NCBI GenBank assembly: GCA_023436945.1
Contig: JAEZHG010000171.1
Location: 1 to 11,475 of the forward strand
Direction of reading: 5' to 3'
Source of the DNA: Pseudomonadota bacterium
Lineage (GTDB): Bacteria > Pseudomonadota > Alphaproteobacteria > Caulobacterales > Caulobacteraceae
Length of the DNA: 11,475 nt
The position numbers and the translations under genes are program-made. The notes beneath the pieces were generated by a model. It was not told the origin of the DNA and did no database searches. It saw only the letters and a program-made list of their open reading frames with translations. Numbering within the stretch: the first letter of the stretch is position 1; every line of letters begins with the position of its first letter. Positions 1 through 6,600 of this stretch are shown piece after piece.

Positions 1-226
1 GCCCGGTTTCTCAGTCGGGGGGCGTGTTGACCGGGCCGCCGGAACCGTGCGGGGTTGGGGGTGGGGGAAACCCGGCCGGTTCAGCAAGTAAATGAATCCG
101 CCAGTTTTCGGTTCCGGAGTGCTGATAAGAAAAAATTCAGGGTTTTCTATTTGTCGGCTTGGACGTTCGATTAAGCCCCCTCAGCTTAGGGTTGCGACTT
201 TGGCAAAGGTAGAGCAGTGAGGGGAA
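1..226. other. Gene-free leader, G-rich then AT-rich
   Basis: I find no credible coding region before the nucleoside hydrolase gene. The first 70 bases are very G-rich, with G4, G5 and G5 runs separated by TT and T at about 52-68, and a 7-bp inverted pair GCCCGGT (1-7) / ACCGGGC (30-36). Bases 120-175 are AT-richer and could carry the promoter. A weak 6-bp dyad AGAAAA (128-133) / TTTTCT (143-148) lies there. I cannot assign a -35/-10 pair with confidence. The left part may be the tail of a structured RNA or an intergenic region cut by the window edge; I recognise no RNA family. Confidence 0.4.
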
Positions 227-1183
227 GTGAAGACGACCCTTATCATTGATTGCGACCCCGGGGTGGATGACGCCACGGGACTTCTGATGGCCTTTGCCGC
301 GCCCGAACTGGAGCTGCTCGGCATCACCACCGTAGGCGGCAATGTGCCGGCCAGCCGAACTGCACGGAACGCCTGTATCCTGCGCCAGATCGCAGGGCGC
401 GAGGATGTGCCTGTGTTCGCGGGCGCAGACCGCCCGCTGGTGCGCGAACCTGCCGGCGCCGGAGAGTTCCACGGCGAGGAAGGCCTTGGCGATATGCAGC
501 CCTTTGCGACCGACAAGGGCGTAGAGGACGAGCACGCCGTAGATGCGCTGGTGCGTCTGGTGATGTCGCGTCCGCAAAATTCCGTGACCCTGATCACCAT
601 GGGGCCGATGACCAATCTGGCGCTGGCGCTGCGCAAAGAGCCGAAGCTGGCCACCCATCTGAAACAGGTTGTCGCCATGGGCGGTGCCCGCACCGAAGGC
701 GGCAACATCACGGCCAGCGCCGAGTTCAACATCTGGGCCGACCCCGATGCCGCCGATGAAGTAATGCAAAGCGGGGTGCCGGTGGTGATGATCGGTCTGG
801 ACGCGACCCACATGGTCCGCGCCACCGAAGAGCGTATCCGCACCATCGAGGCCATCGGCAATGCCTCGTCCGACACGGTCGGCTCCATGCTGCGCTTCTC
901 GCAGCGGGTCGAGCGCGAGATTGTCGGCTGGGATGCCGCGCCGCTGCATGATCCCTGCACTGTGGCCTATGTGATGGCACCGGAACTGTTCCGACTGCGC
1001 CCCGCAGACATCCGCATCGAGGCGGCCAGCGATCTGACGCGCGGCCACACGGCGGTGGAGATGCGCGGCAATCTGCTGGAATCGCCGCACCTCTGGGCGG
1101 TCAAGGCAGATGCGCAGGGCGTCTATGATCTGATTGGCGAAACCCTCGGCGGCGCAAAGACCGTGCAGGAGCTTAAGGCATGA
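227..1183 (+). CDS. Nucleoside hydrolase (IunH/RihA-type ribohydrolase)
   Basis: This is a 318-residue enzyme of the inosine-uridine preferring nucleoside hydrolase family. These cytoplasmic calcium enzymes split the N-glycosidic bond of ribonucleosides to give base and ribose. The aspartate cluster DCDPGVDD is at residues 8-15, Asn39 follows in TVGGN, the substrate loop EFNIWADPDAA starts at Glu166 with Asn168, and His241-Asp242 lie in PLHDP. These positions agree with the classical Crithidia enzyme numbering (Asp10, Asp14, Asp15, Asn39, Glu166, Asn168, His241, Asp242), so calcium-binding and catalytic residues look intact. The start is GTG at 227, because the preceding in-frame stop TGA is at 218-220 and later starts would remove the aspartate cluster. 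A GAGGGG stretch sits just upstream with short spacing. The stop overlaps the kinase gene start by ATGA. Base preference (purine, pyrimidine or both) cannot be read from the sequence. Confidence 0.93.
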   Translation: MKTTLIIDCDPGVDDATGLLMAFAAPELELLGITTVGGNVPASRTARNACILRQIAGREDVPVFAGADRPLVREPAGAGEFHGEEGLGDMQPFATDKGVEDEHAVDALVRLVMSRPQNSVTLITMGPMTNLALALRKEPKLATHLKQVVAMGGARTEGGNITASAEFNIWADPDAADEVMQSGVPVVMIGLDATHMVRATEERIRTIEAIGNASSDTVGSMLRFSQRVEREIVGWDAAPLHDPCTVAYVMAPELFRLRPADIRIEAASDLTRGHTAVEMRGNLLESPHLWAVKADAQGVYDLIGETLGGAKTVQELKA

Positions 1184-2031
1184 GAATTACCGTCGTAGGT
1201 TCGATCAACCTCGATTACGTGGCCACCGCCAAGACCCTGCCGCGTGCGGGCGAGACGGTGACGGGCGCAACCCTGGCCCGCCATCCGGGCGGCAAGGGTG
1301 CCAATCAGGCACTCGCTGCCCGCAAGCTGGGTGCCGAGGTCTGCATGATCGGTCGCGTAGGCGATGACGAAATGGCGCTGCCTGCCACGGCCATGCTCGA
1401 TGCCATGGGCGTCGAGATGTCGGGCGTGGTGACCGATGCCGATGCCCCGACGGGCGTGGCGCTGATTACGGTCGATGCCGAGGGCGAGAACCAGATCACG
1501 GTGGCGGCGGGTGCCAACCACAATGTCACGCCCGAACAGCTTCCGGCCCGTATCGAGACCCCGCTGATCGTTCAGCTTGAACTGCCGATCGAGACGGTCG
1601 AGGCGGCTGTGGGCCGTGCGACGGACTTTGTCTGTGTGAACCTTGCGCCTGCGGCTCCGGTGTCGGAGGCCATGCTGCGCCGTGCCGATCTGATCGTGGT
1701 CAACGAGACCGAGGCGGCCTTCTATGGCGATGCCCTGCACCACGGTGGTGGTCGCGTGGTCGTGACCAAGGGTGCGCGCGGTGCCGCCATGTACCAGCGC
1801 GGCGTCGAGATGGCCTGGTCGCATCCGCCCAAGGTCAATGCGATCGATGCCGTCGGCGCGGGCGATGCCTTTGTGGGCGCAATCACCGTGGCGCTGCTGG
1901 AAGGTATGGAACCGCAAGAAGCCCTGACCTTCGCCTGCTGTGCAGGGGCGGTCGCGGCCACCCGTGCGGGCGCTCAATCCTCGCTGGCTGATCGCGACGA
2001 GGTCGAAGAGATGCGCGACCGTCTGGGCTAA
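1180..2031 (+). CDS. rbsK: Ribokinase-like PfkB-family sugar kinase
   Basis: This 283-residue protein belongs to the PfkB/ribokinase family and probably phosphorylates ribose to ribose 5-phosphate with ATP. The N-terminus GSINLDYV and the substrate block GGKGANQAL (residues 37-45) closely match bacterial ribokinases. The second PfkB signature is DAVGAGDAF starting at Asp223, giving the anion hole and the catalytic base Asp229. The usual Thr after the first Asp is Ala224 here. A VTKGARGA segment matches the nucleotide-site strand and turn. It is somewhat shorter than E. coli RbsK (309 residues). The ATG at 1180 overlaps the hydrolase stop (ATGA), and AGGAG at 1167-1171 is a good ribosome site, so translation is probably coupled. 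The hydrolase partner supplies ribose, which supports the ribokinase call. No rbsD or sugar transporter lies nearby. Another nucleoside-derived sugar or a nucleoside as substrate is possible. Confidence 0.85.
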   Translation: MRITVVGSINLDYVATAKTLPRAGETVTGATLARHPGGKGANQALAARKLGAEVCMIGRVGDDEMALPATAMLDAMGVEMSGVVTDADAPTGVALITVDAEGENQITVAAGANHNVTPEQLPARIETPLIVQLELPIETVEAAVGRATDFVCVNLAPAAPVSEAMLRRADLIVVNETEAAFYGDALHHGGGRVVVTKGARGAAMYQRGVEMAWSHPPKVNAIDAVGAGDAFVGAITVALLEGMEPQEALTFACCAGAVAATRAGAQSSLADRDEVEEMRDRLG

Positions 2032-2038
2032 GGCCCAG
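2023..2038. terminator. Short hairpin between convergent stops
   Basis: CTGGGC-TAAG-GCCCAG forms a perfect 6-bp GC-rich stem with a 4-base loop that includes the kinase stop codon. It sits between the convergent kinase and dehydrogenase genes, whose stops are only 9 bases apart. No T-run follows on either strand, so it may be a pause or mRNA-end stabiliser, or chance, rather than a true intrinsic terminator. Confidence 0.35.
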
Positions 2039-2040
2039 AG

Positions 2041-3180
2041 TTAAAGATGGATGATCTGGCGCACGGCCATACCGTCCGCCAAGGCATCAAAAGCCCCGTT
2101 GATCTGGTCCAGCGTCAGTGTCCCTGACAGCAGCCGGTCAACGGGCAGCCTTCCGGCTTTGAACAGGCCGATGAAGCGGGGAATGTCCCGACTGGGCACG
2201 CAGGTGCCGATATAGGCACCCTTCAAGGTGCGCTCTTCCGCAACCAGACTGACAATATTGACCGGAAGCACGGCATCGGGAGGCGGAAGGCCAGCGGTGA
2301 CGGTGGTGCCGCCGCGCCGCGTCATCTTCCATGCTGCCTCCAAGGCTCGGGCAGAACCTGCCATCTCGAACGCAAAGTCTGCCCCGCCGTTTGTCAGGGC
2401 GCGCACCTGTTCGACAGCATCGGGGTCTGATGCATTGACCGTGTGTACGGCACCGAAACTTGCGGCCAGGGCCAGTTTGTCGGGGTTCAGGTCCACAGCG
2501 ACAATCGGGCTGGCCCCTGCGGCCAAGGCTCCCAGAACCGCAGCAAGCCCCACGCCGCCAAGGCCGATTACGACTGCGGACTGTCCGGCTTTCAATTCGG
2601 CGCTGTTCACCACAGCCCCCACACCCGTCAGCACGGCACAGCCGAACAGGGCGGCGTGTTCGAATGACAGGTCCTTGTCGATCTTGACCAGAGAGCGGCG
2701 CGACACCACGGCATGGGTCGCAAAGGCCGAACAGCCGAGGTGGTGGTTCAGCTGCGGCTCATCCTCGCAGATAAAGGCTCTGCGTCCGGTCAATAGCACG
2801 CCCTCGCCATTGGCCTTGGCACCCGGTTCGCACAGGGCTGGGCGGCCCTCGGCGCAGGGGGCGCAATGCCCGCAGGACGGCATGAAGACCATCACCACAT
2901 GGTCTCCCACCTCAAGGTCGGTCACATCGGGGCCGAGCGCCTCGACGATACCGGCAGCCTCGTGGCCCAGAGCCATGGGCATGGGGCGCGGGCGGTCGCC
3001 ATTGATGACAGACAGGTCCGAATGGCAAAGGCCCGCGGCCTTGATACGCACGAGAACCTCGCCCGCCTTGGGTGCATCAAGCTGAACCTCTGTGATCTTC
3101 AGCGGCTGGCTGTCCGCATAGGGGCTGGTGTGGCCCATCTTTTCCAGAACAGCAGCACGCGCGATCACAGTCATAGACAT
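2041..3180 (-). CDS. Zinc-dependent medium-chain alcohol dehydrogenase
   Basis: This 379-residue protein is a medium-chain zinc alcohol dehydrogenase that oxidises an alcohol to an aldehyde or the reverse. The catalytic zinc ligands are visible as Cys52 (GLCHSD), His73-Glu74 (GHEAAG) and Cys181 (FGCAVLTGVG). Four cysteines at 103, 106, 109 and 117 form the structural-zinc lobe. The Rossmann turn GLGGVG is at 206-211, and Asp230 ends the second strand (VAVDLNPDK), which predicts NAD(H) rather than NADP(H). The layout is that of the class III/AdhC-like branch, but the substrate cannot be told. The ATG at 3180 has GAAGGGG directly upstream; an alternative ATG two codons later is less likely. It diverges from a hotdog thioesterase gene, and a dyad lies between them, so shared control is possible. 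Its C-terminus converges on the kinase gene. Confidence 0.9.
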   Translation of the reverse strand: MSMTVIARAAVLEKMGHTSPYADSQPLKITEVQLDAPKAGEVLVRIKAAGLCHSDLSVINGDRPRPMPMALGHEAAGIVEALGPDVTDLEVGDHVVMVFMPSCGHCAPCAEGRPALCEPGAKANGEGVLLTGRRAFICEDEPQLNHHLGCSAFATHAVVSRRSLVKIDKDLSFEHAALFGCAVLTGVGAVVNSAELKAGQSAVVIGLGGVGLAAVLGALAAGASPIVAVDLNPDKLALAASFGAVHTVNASDPDAVEQVRALTNGGADFAFEMAGSARALEAAWKMTRRGGTTVTAGLPPPDAVLPVNIVSLVAEERTLKGAYIGTCVPSRDIPRFIGLFKAGRLPVDRLLSGTLTLDQINGAFDALADGMAVRQIIHL

Positions 3181-3211
3181 TTCCCCTTCAAGCGTGACGG
3201 ATCAGGCTTGT

Positions 3212-3235
3212 CATTGGTGACGCCTTCCACCAATG
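3212..3235. promoter_or_regulatory. 24-bp dyad in divergent promoter region, possible operator
   Basis: CATTGGTG and CACCAATG form a perfect 8-bp inverted repeat with an 8-base spacer. It lies in the 86-base gap between the divergent dehydrogenase and thioesterase starts, 32 bases from each. This placement and symmetry suit a dimeric regulator, although an RNA hairpin is also possible. No regulator gene is adjacent. Confidence 0.4.
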
Positions 3236-3266
3236 GGTTTCAGGTCATCAGCAAGAGAACGGCGTC

Positions 3267-3701
3267 ATGTCTGAAAAGTCGAGAGGCCAACGTAGCGATT
3301 ATCGCCGTTTTGTGCAGATCAGCACCCGCTGGGCTGACAATGATATCTATGGCCACATCAATAATGCGGCCTATTACGGCTATATCGATACGGCGGTGAA
3401 CCAGCTTCTGATCGAAGCGGGGCTACTCGATCCGGAGACGTCGCAGGAAATTTTTTTAGTCGTAGAATCCGGCTGCCGATACCATGCGGCGGCGCACTAT
3501 CCAGACACCATCCATGCGGGCGTTCGGGTGGGCCATCTGGGCCGATCCAGTGTTCGCTACGAGGTGGGCCTGTTCCGTAATGGCGAGGAAGAGGCGGCGG
3601 CCGAGGGCCACTTTGTCCATGTGATGGTGGGGCGGGACGACCGGCGCCCCGCCGCCATCGAAGGTGATCTCAGGCACTTCATAGAAGCCCTGAAAGCCTG
3701 A
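3267..3701 (+). CDS. Acyl-CoA thioesterase, 4HBT hotdog family
   Basis: This 144-residue single-domain hotdog protein belongs to the 4-hydroxybenzoyl-CoA thioesterase group, which hydrolyses acyl- or aryl-CoA thioesters in the cytoplasm as oligomers. The signature STRWADNDIYGHINNAAYY (residues 19-37) carries the expected catalytic aspartate, Asp26, by analogy with Asp17 of the Pseudomonas enzyme, followed by the GHxNN helix start. The length fits the family (130-150). The ATG at 3267 follows an AAGAGA ribosome site at 3253-3258. The gene ends in a 9-bp tandem duplication that gives two in-frame TGA stops. It is distinct from the ybgC gene at the end of the window. Its divergent pairing with an alcohol dehydrogenase hints at fatty or aromatic acyl metabolism, but the substrate is unknown. 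Confidence 0.85.
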   Translation: MSEKSRGQRSDYRRFVQISTRWADNDIYGHINNAAYYGYIDTAVNQLLIEAGLLDPETSQEIFLVVESGCRYHAAAHYPDTIHAGVRVGHLGRSSVRYEVGLFRNGEEEAAAEGHFVHVMVGRDDRRPAAIEGDLRHFIEALKA

Positions 3702-3721
3702 AAAGCCTGAGGTTCAGGCTT
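3693..3721. terminator. Tandem 9-mer plus inverted arm, convergent terminator candidate
   Basis: AAAGCCTGA occurs twice in tandem (3693-3701 and 3702-3710), and the inverse TCAGGCTT is at 3714-3721. The second copy pairs with it as an 8-bp stem (3703-3710 / 3714-3721) around a GGT loop. The first copy could compete for the same arm. On the minus strand the stem runs into a short T-run (CTTTTC), so it may end transcription of the 66-residue gene; on the plus strand there is no T-run. The hairpin includes the minus gene's TAA. Confidence 0.45.
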
Positions 3722-3920
3722 AGTCGCGGCGCGAAAGCGCCATGATGCCCACAGCGGTGAGCGCACCCAGTGCAAAGGCGGCAACCACCGATCCCGTGGC
3801 GGCTGCGGTCGAGACGGTGACCGGACGACGGGCATAACGTTCGACGATCTGCGTGGCGTTCGGATCGCTCAGGCCCTCGTCATAGGCCTCGTCCAGATAG
3901 GTGTCGTCTACGGCGACCAT
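3720..3920 (-). CDS. Small single-helix membrane protein, function unknown
   Basis: This gene encodes a 66-residue protein that I do not recognise. The N-terminal half is acidic and soluble (several Asp and Glu in residues 5-27), followed by a basic patch, RYARRP, at 28-33. A single hydrophobic helix of about 25 residues rich in Ala, Gly and Val (38-62) ends in SRRD. The pattern suggests a one-pass inner-membrane protein; the orientation is uncertain because basic residues flank both sides. The call as a real gene rests on a strong GGAGGA ribosome site just upstream of the ATG at 3920, composition like its neighbours, and a tidy position divergent from yebC with a hairpin at its stop. Confidence 0.7.
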   Translation of the reverse strand: MVAVDDTYLDEAYDEGLSDPNATQIVERYARRPVTVSTAAATGSVVAAFALGALTAVGIMALSRRD

Positions 3921-4045
3921 GATCTTCCTCCAAACATTCCAAACTCAAATTCGTGGCACTAACCAGTGGTTCCCTGTGGTGACAGAGAAAGCCCCATCCG
4001 GTAAAGGGCGCCCCTTAGCATATTCGACATTTGGCGAGCGACACC

Positions 4046-4819
4046 ATGGCCGGCCACTCAAAATTCAAAAATATCATGCACCGCAAGGGGCGCGCCGACA
4101 AACTGCGCGCCAAGCTTTTCTCGCGTCTGTCGCGTGAAATCACGGTTGCTGCAAAGTCGGGCATGCCTGACCCATCGATGAACCCGCGTCTGCGCCTGGC
4201 GGTGAACAACGCCAAGGCCGAGTCGATGCCGAAAGAAAACATCGAACGCGCCATCAAGAAGGCATCGGGTGGCGAAGTCGATGCGATGGAAGAAATCCGC
4301 TACGAAGGCCGTGGCCCGGGTGGCGTCCAGATCGTCGTTGACGTTCTGACCGACAACCGCAACCGCGCCGCCTCGAACGTTCGCACCGCCTTCTCCAAGA
4401 ACGGTGGCGCACTGGGTGAAGCCGGTTCGGTTACCTTCATGTGGGACCGCGTGGGCAAGATCCACTACCCCGCAGAAGCCGGTTCGGAAGATGCCGTGAT
4501 GGAAGCCGCCATTGAAGCGGGTGCCATGGACGTTGACAGCGATCTGGTGAAGCCGGATATCTATGAAGACGCTCCGGGTCACACCATCTGGACTGCCTTC
4601 GAGGACCTGAACGATGTGGCCGAGGCCATGTCCAAGGTTCTGGGCGATCCGAAGTCGACGGCTATTGTCTGGAAGCCACAGTCCGAGGTTGAACTGTCCG
4701 GTGAGCAGGTCGGCACGCTGTTTAAGCTGCTGGATGCTCTGGACGCCGAGGACGATGTCCAGCAAGTGTACTCCAACGAGAACATCTCGGACGAAGACGC
4801 GGCGAAATACGCGGGCTAA
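4046..4819 (+). CDS. yebC: YebC/PmpR-family regulatory protein
   Basis: This 257-residue protein belongs to the YebC/TACO1 family, cytoplasmic proteins long annotated as transcriptional regulators and more recently linked to translation of difficult (for example proline-rich) sequences. The start [18 protein letters not shown] is the family hallmark, with Phe instead of the usual Trp after GHSK. Other conserved blocks include [28 protein letters not shown] in two parts, the YEGRGPGGV segment, and [17 protein letters not shown] chose the ATG at 4046; an upstream TTG at 4031 would add five residues that the family lacks. The ribosome site is weak (GGCGAG). Its downstream end is a clear intrinsic terminator. 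In many bacteria yebC sits close to ruvC, as it does here some 3 kb away. Confidence 0.95.
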   Translation: MAGHSKFKNIMHRKGRADKLRAKLFSRLSREITVAAKSGMPDPSMNPRLRLAVNNAKAESMPKENIERAIKKASGGEVDAMEEIRYEGRGPGGVQIVVDVLTDNRNRAASNVRTAFSKNGGALGEAGSVTFMWDRVGKIHYPAEAGSEDAVMEAAIEAGAMDVDSDLVKPDIYEDAPGHTIWTAFEDLNDVAEAMSKVLGDPKSTAIVWKPQSEVELSGEQVGTLFKLLDALDAEDDVQQVYSNENISDEDAAKYAG

Positions 4820-4838
4820 GTCCGAGTTGGGGCTGGGA

Positions 4839-4876
4839 AAAGGGCGGCGCCGTAGTTGGCGACGCCCTTTTTCTTT
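4839..4876 (+). terminator. Intrinsic terminator after yebC
   Basis: AAAGGGCGGCGCC (4839-4851) pairs with GGCGACGCCCTTT (4858-4870) around a 6-base loop, with a single mismatch, and is followed by TTCTTT. It lies 20 bases after the yebC stop. The left arm's A-run could also give a T-run on the opposite strand, so it may work for the convergent lipoprotein gene as well. Confidence 0.85.
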
Positions 4877-4899
4877 GTCTGATGCCCTTCGGTGGCCGC

Positions 4900-5664
4900 T
4901 TAGCCGCAGACATTCCAGTCGGGGTCTTCGGCGCGCAGGCTTTCCAGTGTGGCCCGATTTCCATCCAGCGCCGCCGTGGCCAGATGCGAGGACACCGCGC
5001 TACCCGACGGCCCGACGCGGGTGTAGATCTGAAGATCGAATGGGTCGCCGTGCGCGGGCGTGACGCGCCACATACGTCCCGTCTCGTCCAAAGCCCCGCT
5101 GTTACAGGCCACCAGATCAAGCTTGGCTCCGTCCAGCAGCATGGCGTAGCCGACATCGACCGGAACCTTGCCTGCCTCTCCGGTCCAGCTCATCGACAGA
5201 TATTGGCGATTGTTTCTCTGGGTAACCAGAGCGGCGAAATCTCCCAGCTTTCCGCTGGCAATCGTTGAGCCACCGGCCAGTTCGTCGGTCCAGTTGATCT
5301 GGGGCAGGCGTGTGCGGATGTCATTCAGAGAAACCGCCTTGGCCGCGCCGTTTGGACCGAAAGCCGAGATAATGGCCGCCGCCGCGCCCTGTGCGCGTAC
5401 ACCCTTGTCATAGGCTTCGTTGCAGTTCTCGTCAGTACCGACCTCGCCCTCGGCACCGGGGAGGTTGCCTTGCTTGCACAGGGCGATGAGTTCGGCCCTC
5501 AGCTTTGATCGACGCTCGGCCAAGGCGGCCTGTTCGGTTTCAGCAGCTTTTTCAGGGAGGGTTGCTGTGACATCGGCAGGGGTATCCGCGCCGGCTTCGG
5601 GCGAGCAACCCATGATGGCCAGTGCAAGGGGTAGGCACGGGCCGGACATACGCAGCATAGTCAT
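4900..5664 (-). CDS. Predicted lipoprotein of unknown function
   Basis: This gene encodes a 254-residue protein that I do not recognise. The N-terminus has one Arg, a short hydrophobic stretch (about 11-19) and a lipobox-like IMGC ending at Cys20, followed by SPEAGAD. A type II signal peptide and lipid anchoring in the envelope are therefore likely. Residues 38-60 are Ala/Glu/Arg-rich and probably helical or coiled. The rest has a mixed soluble fold, with cysteines at 63, 81, 187 and 253 that could form two disulfides in the periplasm. The ATG at 5664 has GAGG about 8 bases upstream; later in-frame ATGs would shorten the signal. It diverges from the mgtC-family gene (98-base gap) and converges on yebC. 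No enzymatic motif is visible. Confidence 0.7.
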   Translation of the reverse strand: MTMLRMSGPCLPLALAIMGCSPEAGADTPADVTATLPEKAAETEQAALAERRSKLRAELIALCKQGNLPGAEGEVGTDENCNEAYDKGVRAQGAAAAIISAFGPNGAAKAVSLNDIRTRLPQINWTDELAGGSTIASGKLGDFAALVTQRNNRQYLSMSWTGEAGKVPVDVGYAMLLDGAKLDLVACNSGALDETGRMWRVTPAHGDPFDLQIYTRVGPSGSAVSSHLATAALDGNRATLESLRAEDPDWNVCG

Positions 5665-5762
5665 GGGGGAGCCTCGAAAACGTCAACAACAGTGTCGTGA
5701 CTACAGAAGTTGGAAAACTCTGTTACGTCAATGCAAGGATTGGCTGTCTTGCGGAGGGTAAG

Positions 5763-6449
5763 ATGCTGCCATTGCACGAACTGGTGTGGCCCCTTTTGGG
5801 AGCCATTGTTTCAGGCGGTCTGATCGGGGTTGAGCGCGAATGGCGCGGACGTCCGGCGGGTTTTCGCACGCATATACTGGTCAGTATGTCCTCATGCCTG
5901 CTGATGCTGGCGGCATTGCACCAGACGCACTGGGCGTTTGATGCCATCCCCAAGGACAACATCATGACCGACCCCACGCGCATGGCGCACGGGGTGCTGA
6001 CGGGGATCGGTTTCCTGTGTGCAGGGGTGATCTTCCGGCAGGGGCTGTCGGTGCATGGGCTGACGACGGCGGCGTCGCTGTGGATGACGGCAGCGCTGGG
6101 CCTGATGTATGGGGCCGGTCTGGTCGAGATGGCGGCGCTGGGAACGGCGGTGACCATTGTGGTTCTGGTGGTGCTGAAGCTGGTGATCCGTCGGCTGCCC
6201 GCCTGGTATGGTGCCGAGGTCGAGGTCAGTTGGCCGCGTGAGGATCGCAATGCCGCAGAGGCTATTGGCGCGGTCATCAAGGCCTGTGACAGCCATGCGA
6301 TAGCCAGCCGTCTGACCAGTCAGAACGCCCTGTGCGCCTGTAACTGGCGGGTGAAGTTCAAGAACAAACAGGCGCTGACGATGCTGTCGACGCAGCTGGC
6401 GCAGATGCCTCAGGTCAGTGGCTATTGTATCGAAGCCCACGACGACTGA
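5763..6449 (+). CDS. MgtC/SapB-family membrane protein
   Basis: This 228-residue inner-membrane protein belongs to the MgtC/SapB family, whose members are linked to magnesium limitation, acid or intramacrophage survival, and F-ATPase inhibition in the Salmonella protein. The family signature is in residues 17-40: SGGLIGVEREWRGRPAG followed by FRTHILV. A second conserved stretch is THGVLTGIGF-like (AHGVLTGIGFLCAGVIF) with TTAASLWMTAALG. The first ~145 residues give about five membrane helices, and the last ~80 form a soluble ACT-like domain. I placed the start at the ATG at 5763, with GGAGG at 5753-5757. An upstream in-frame extension to 5697 lacks the family pattern. I see no magnesium riboswitch in the leader. 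The protein could be a general MgtC-like paralogue rather than a virulence factor. Confidence 0.9.
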   Translation: MLPLHELVWPLLGAIVSGGLIGVEREWRGRPAGFRTHILVSMSSCLLMLAALHQTHWAFDAIPKDNIMTDPTRMAHGVLTGIGFLCAGVIFRQGLSVHGLTTAASLWMTAALGLMYGAGLVEMAALGTAVTIVVLVVLKLVIRRLPAWYGAEVEVSWPREDRNAAEAIGAVIKACDSHAIASRLTSQNALCACNWRVKFKNKQALTMLSTQLAQMPQVSGYCIEAHDD

Positions 6450-6453
6450 GGCT

Positions 6454-6600
6454 TTAGAAACAGAAGGCAACCGCCTGTTCCAGCCAAAGCACCACACCGT
6501 GCCTTTGCCACAAGGCAACCCCGCCCAGAGCCAGCACAAGCCCTGCGCCCGCCATAAGGGCAGGGATCAAACGCTCGGGTTTTTGGTCCTGTTCGGTCAT
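6454..6600 (-). CDS. 48-residue membrane protein coupled to the MFS gene
   Basis: This is a very small protein of unknown function. After a polar start (MTEQDQKPER), residues 11-30 form a strongly hydrophobic Ala/Gly/Leu helix. A WQRHG turn follows, then a second hydrophobic tail (36-48) ending AFCF. Its ATG at 6600 overlaps the transporter stop as ATGA, the arrangement typical of translational coupling, so the two are probably made together. A longer reading from 6690 would lie inside the transporter gene and is unlikely. It may be a transporter partner or an independent membrane peptide. It converges on the mgtC-family gene, with stops 4 bases apart. Confidence 0.6.
   Translation of the reverse strand: MTEQDQKPERLIPALMAGAGLVLALGGVALWQRHGVVLWLEQAVAFCF

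Noticed and set aside
137..1090. Long open frame on the minus strand opposite the nucleoside hydrolase gene
   Set aside because: Its protein is full of His, Gln, Gly and Arg with no fold-like pattern, as expected for a shadow of a GC-rich gene. The plus-strand frame has all catalytic residues of its family.
1123..1977. Minus-strand open frame of 284 codons opposite the ribokinase-like gene
   Set aside because: It mirrors codon positions of a clear PfkB kinase and shows no recognisable motif.
2228..3085. Plus-strand open frame of 285 codons within the dehydrogenase gene
   Set aside because: The minus-strand gene has full zinc-ligand and Rossmann motifs; the plus frame is low-complexity Ser/Thr/Ala/Arg/Pro.
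3921..4045. Possible promoter (GTGACA with TAAAGG about 17 bases on) ahead of yebC
   Set aside because: The -10 match is poor. A promoter surely lies in this gap, but I cannot place it.
5680..5731. ACGTCAA repeated twice, 45 bases apart, between the lipoprotein and mgtC-family genes
   Set aside because: A seven-base repeat at this spacing is too weak to call a regulatory pair. I saw no magnesium-sensing riboswitch in the same gap.
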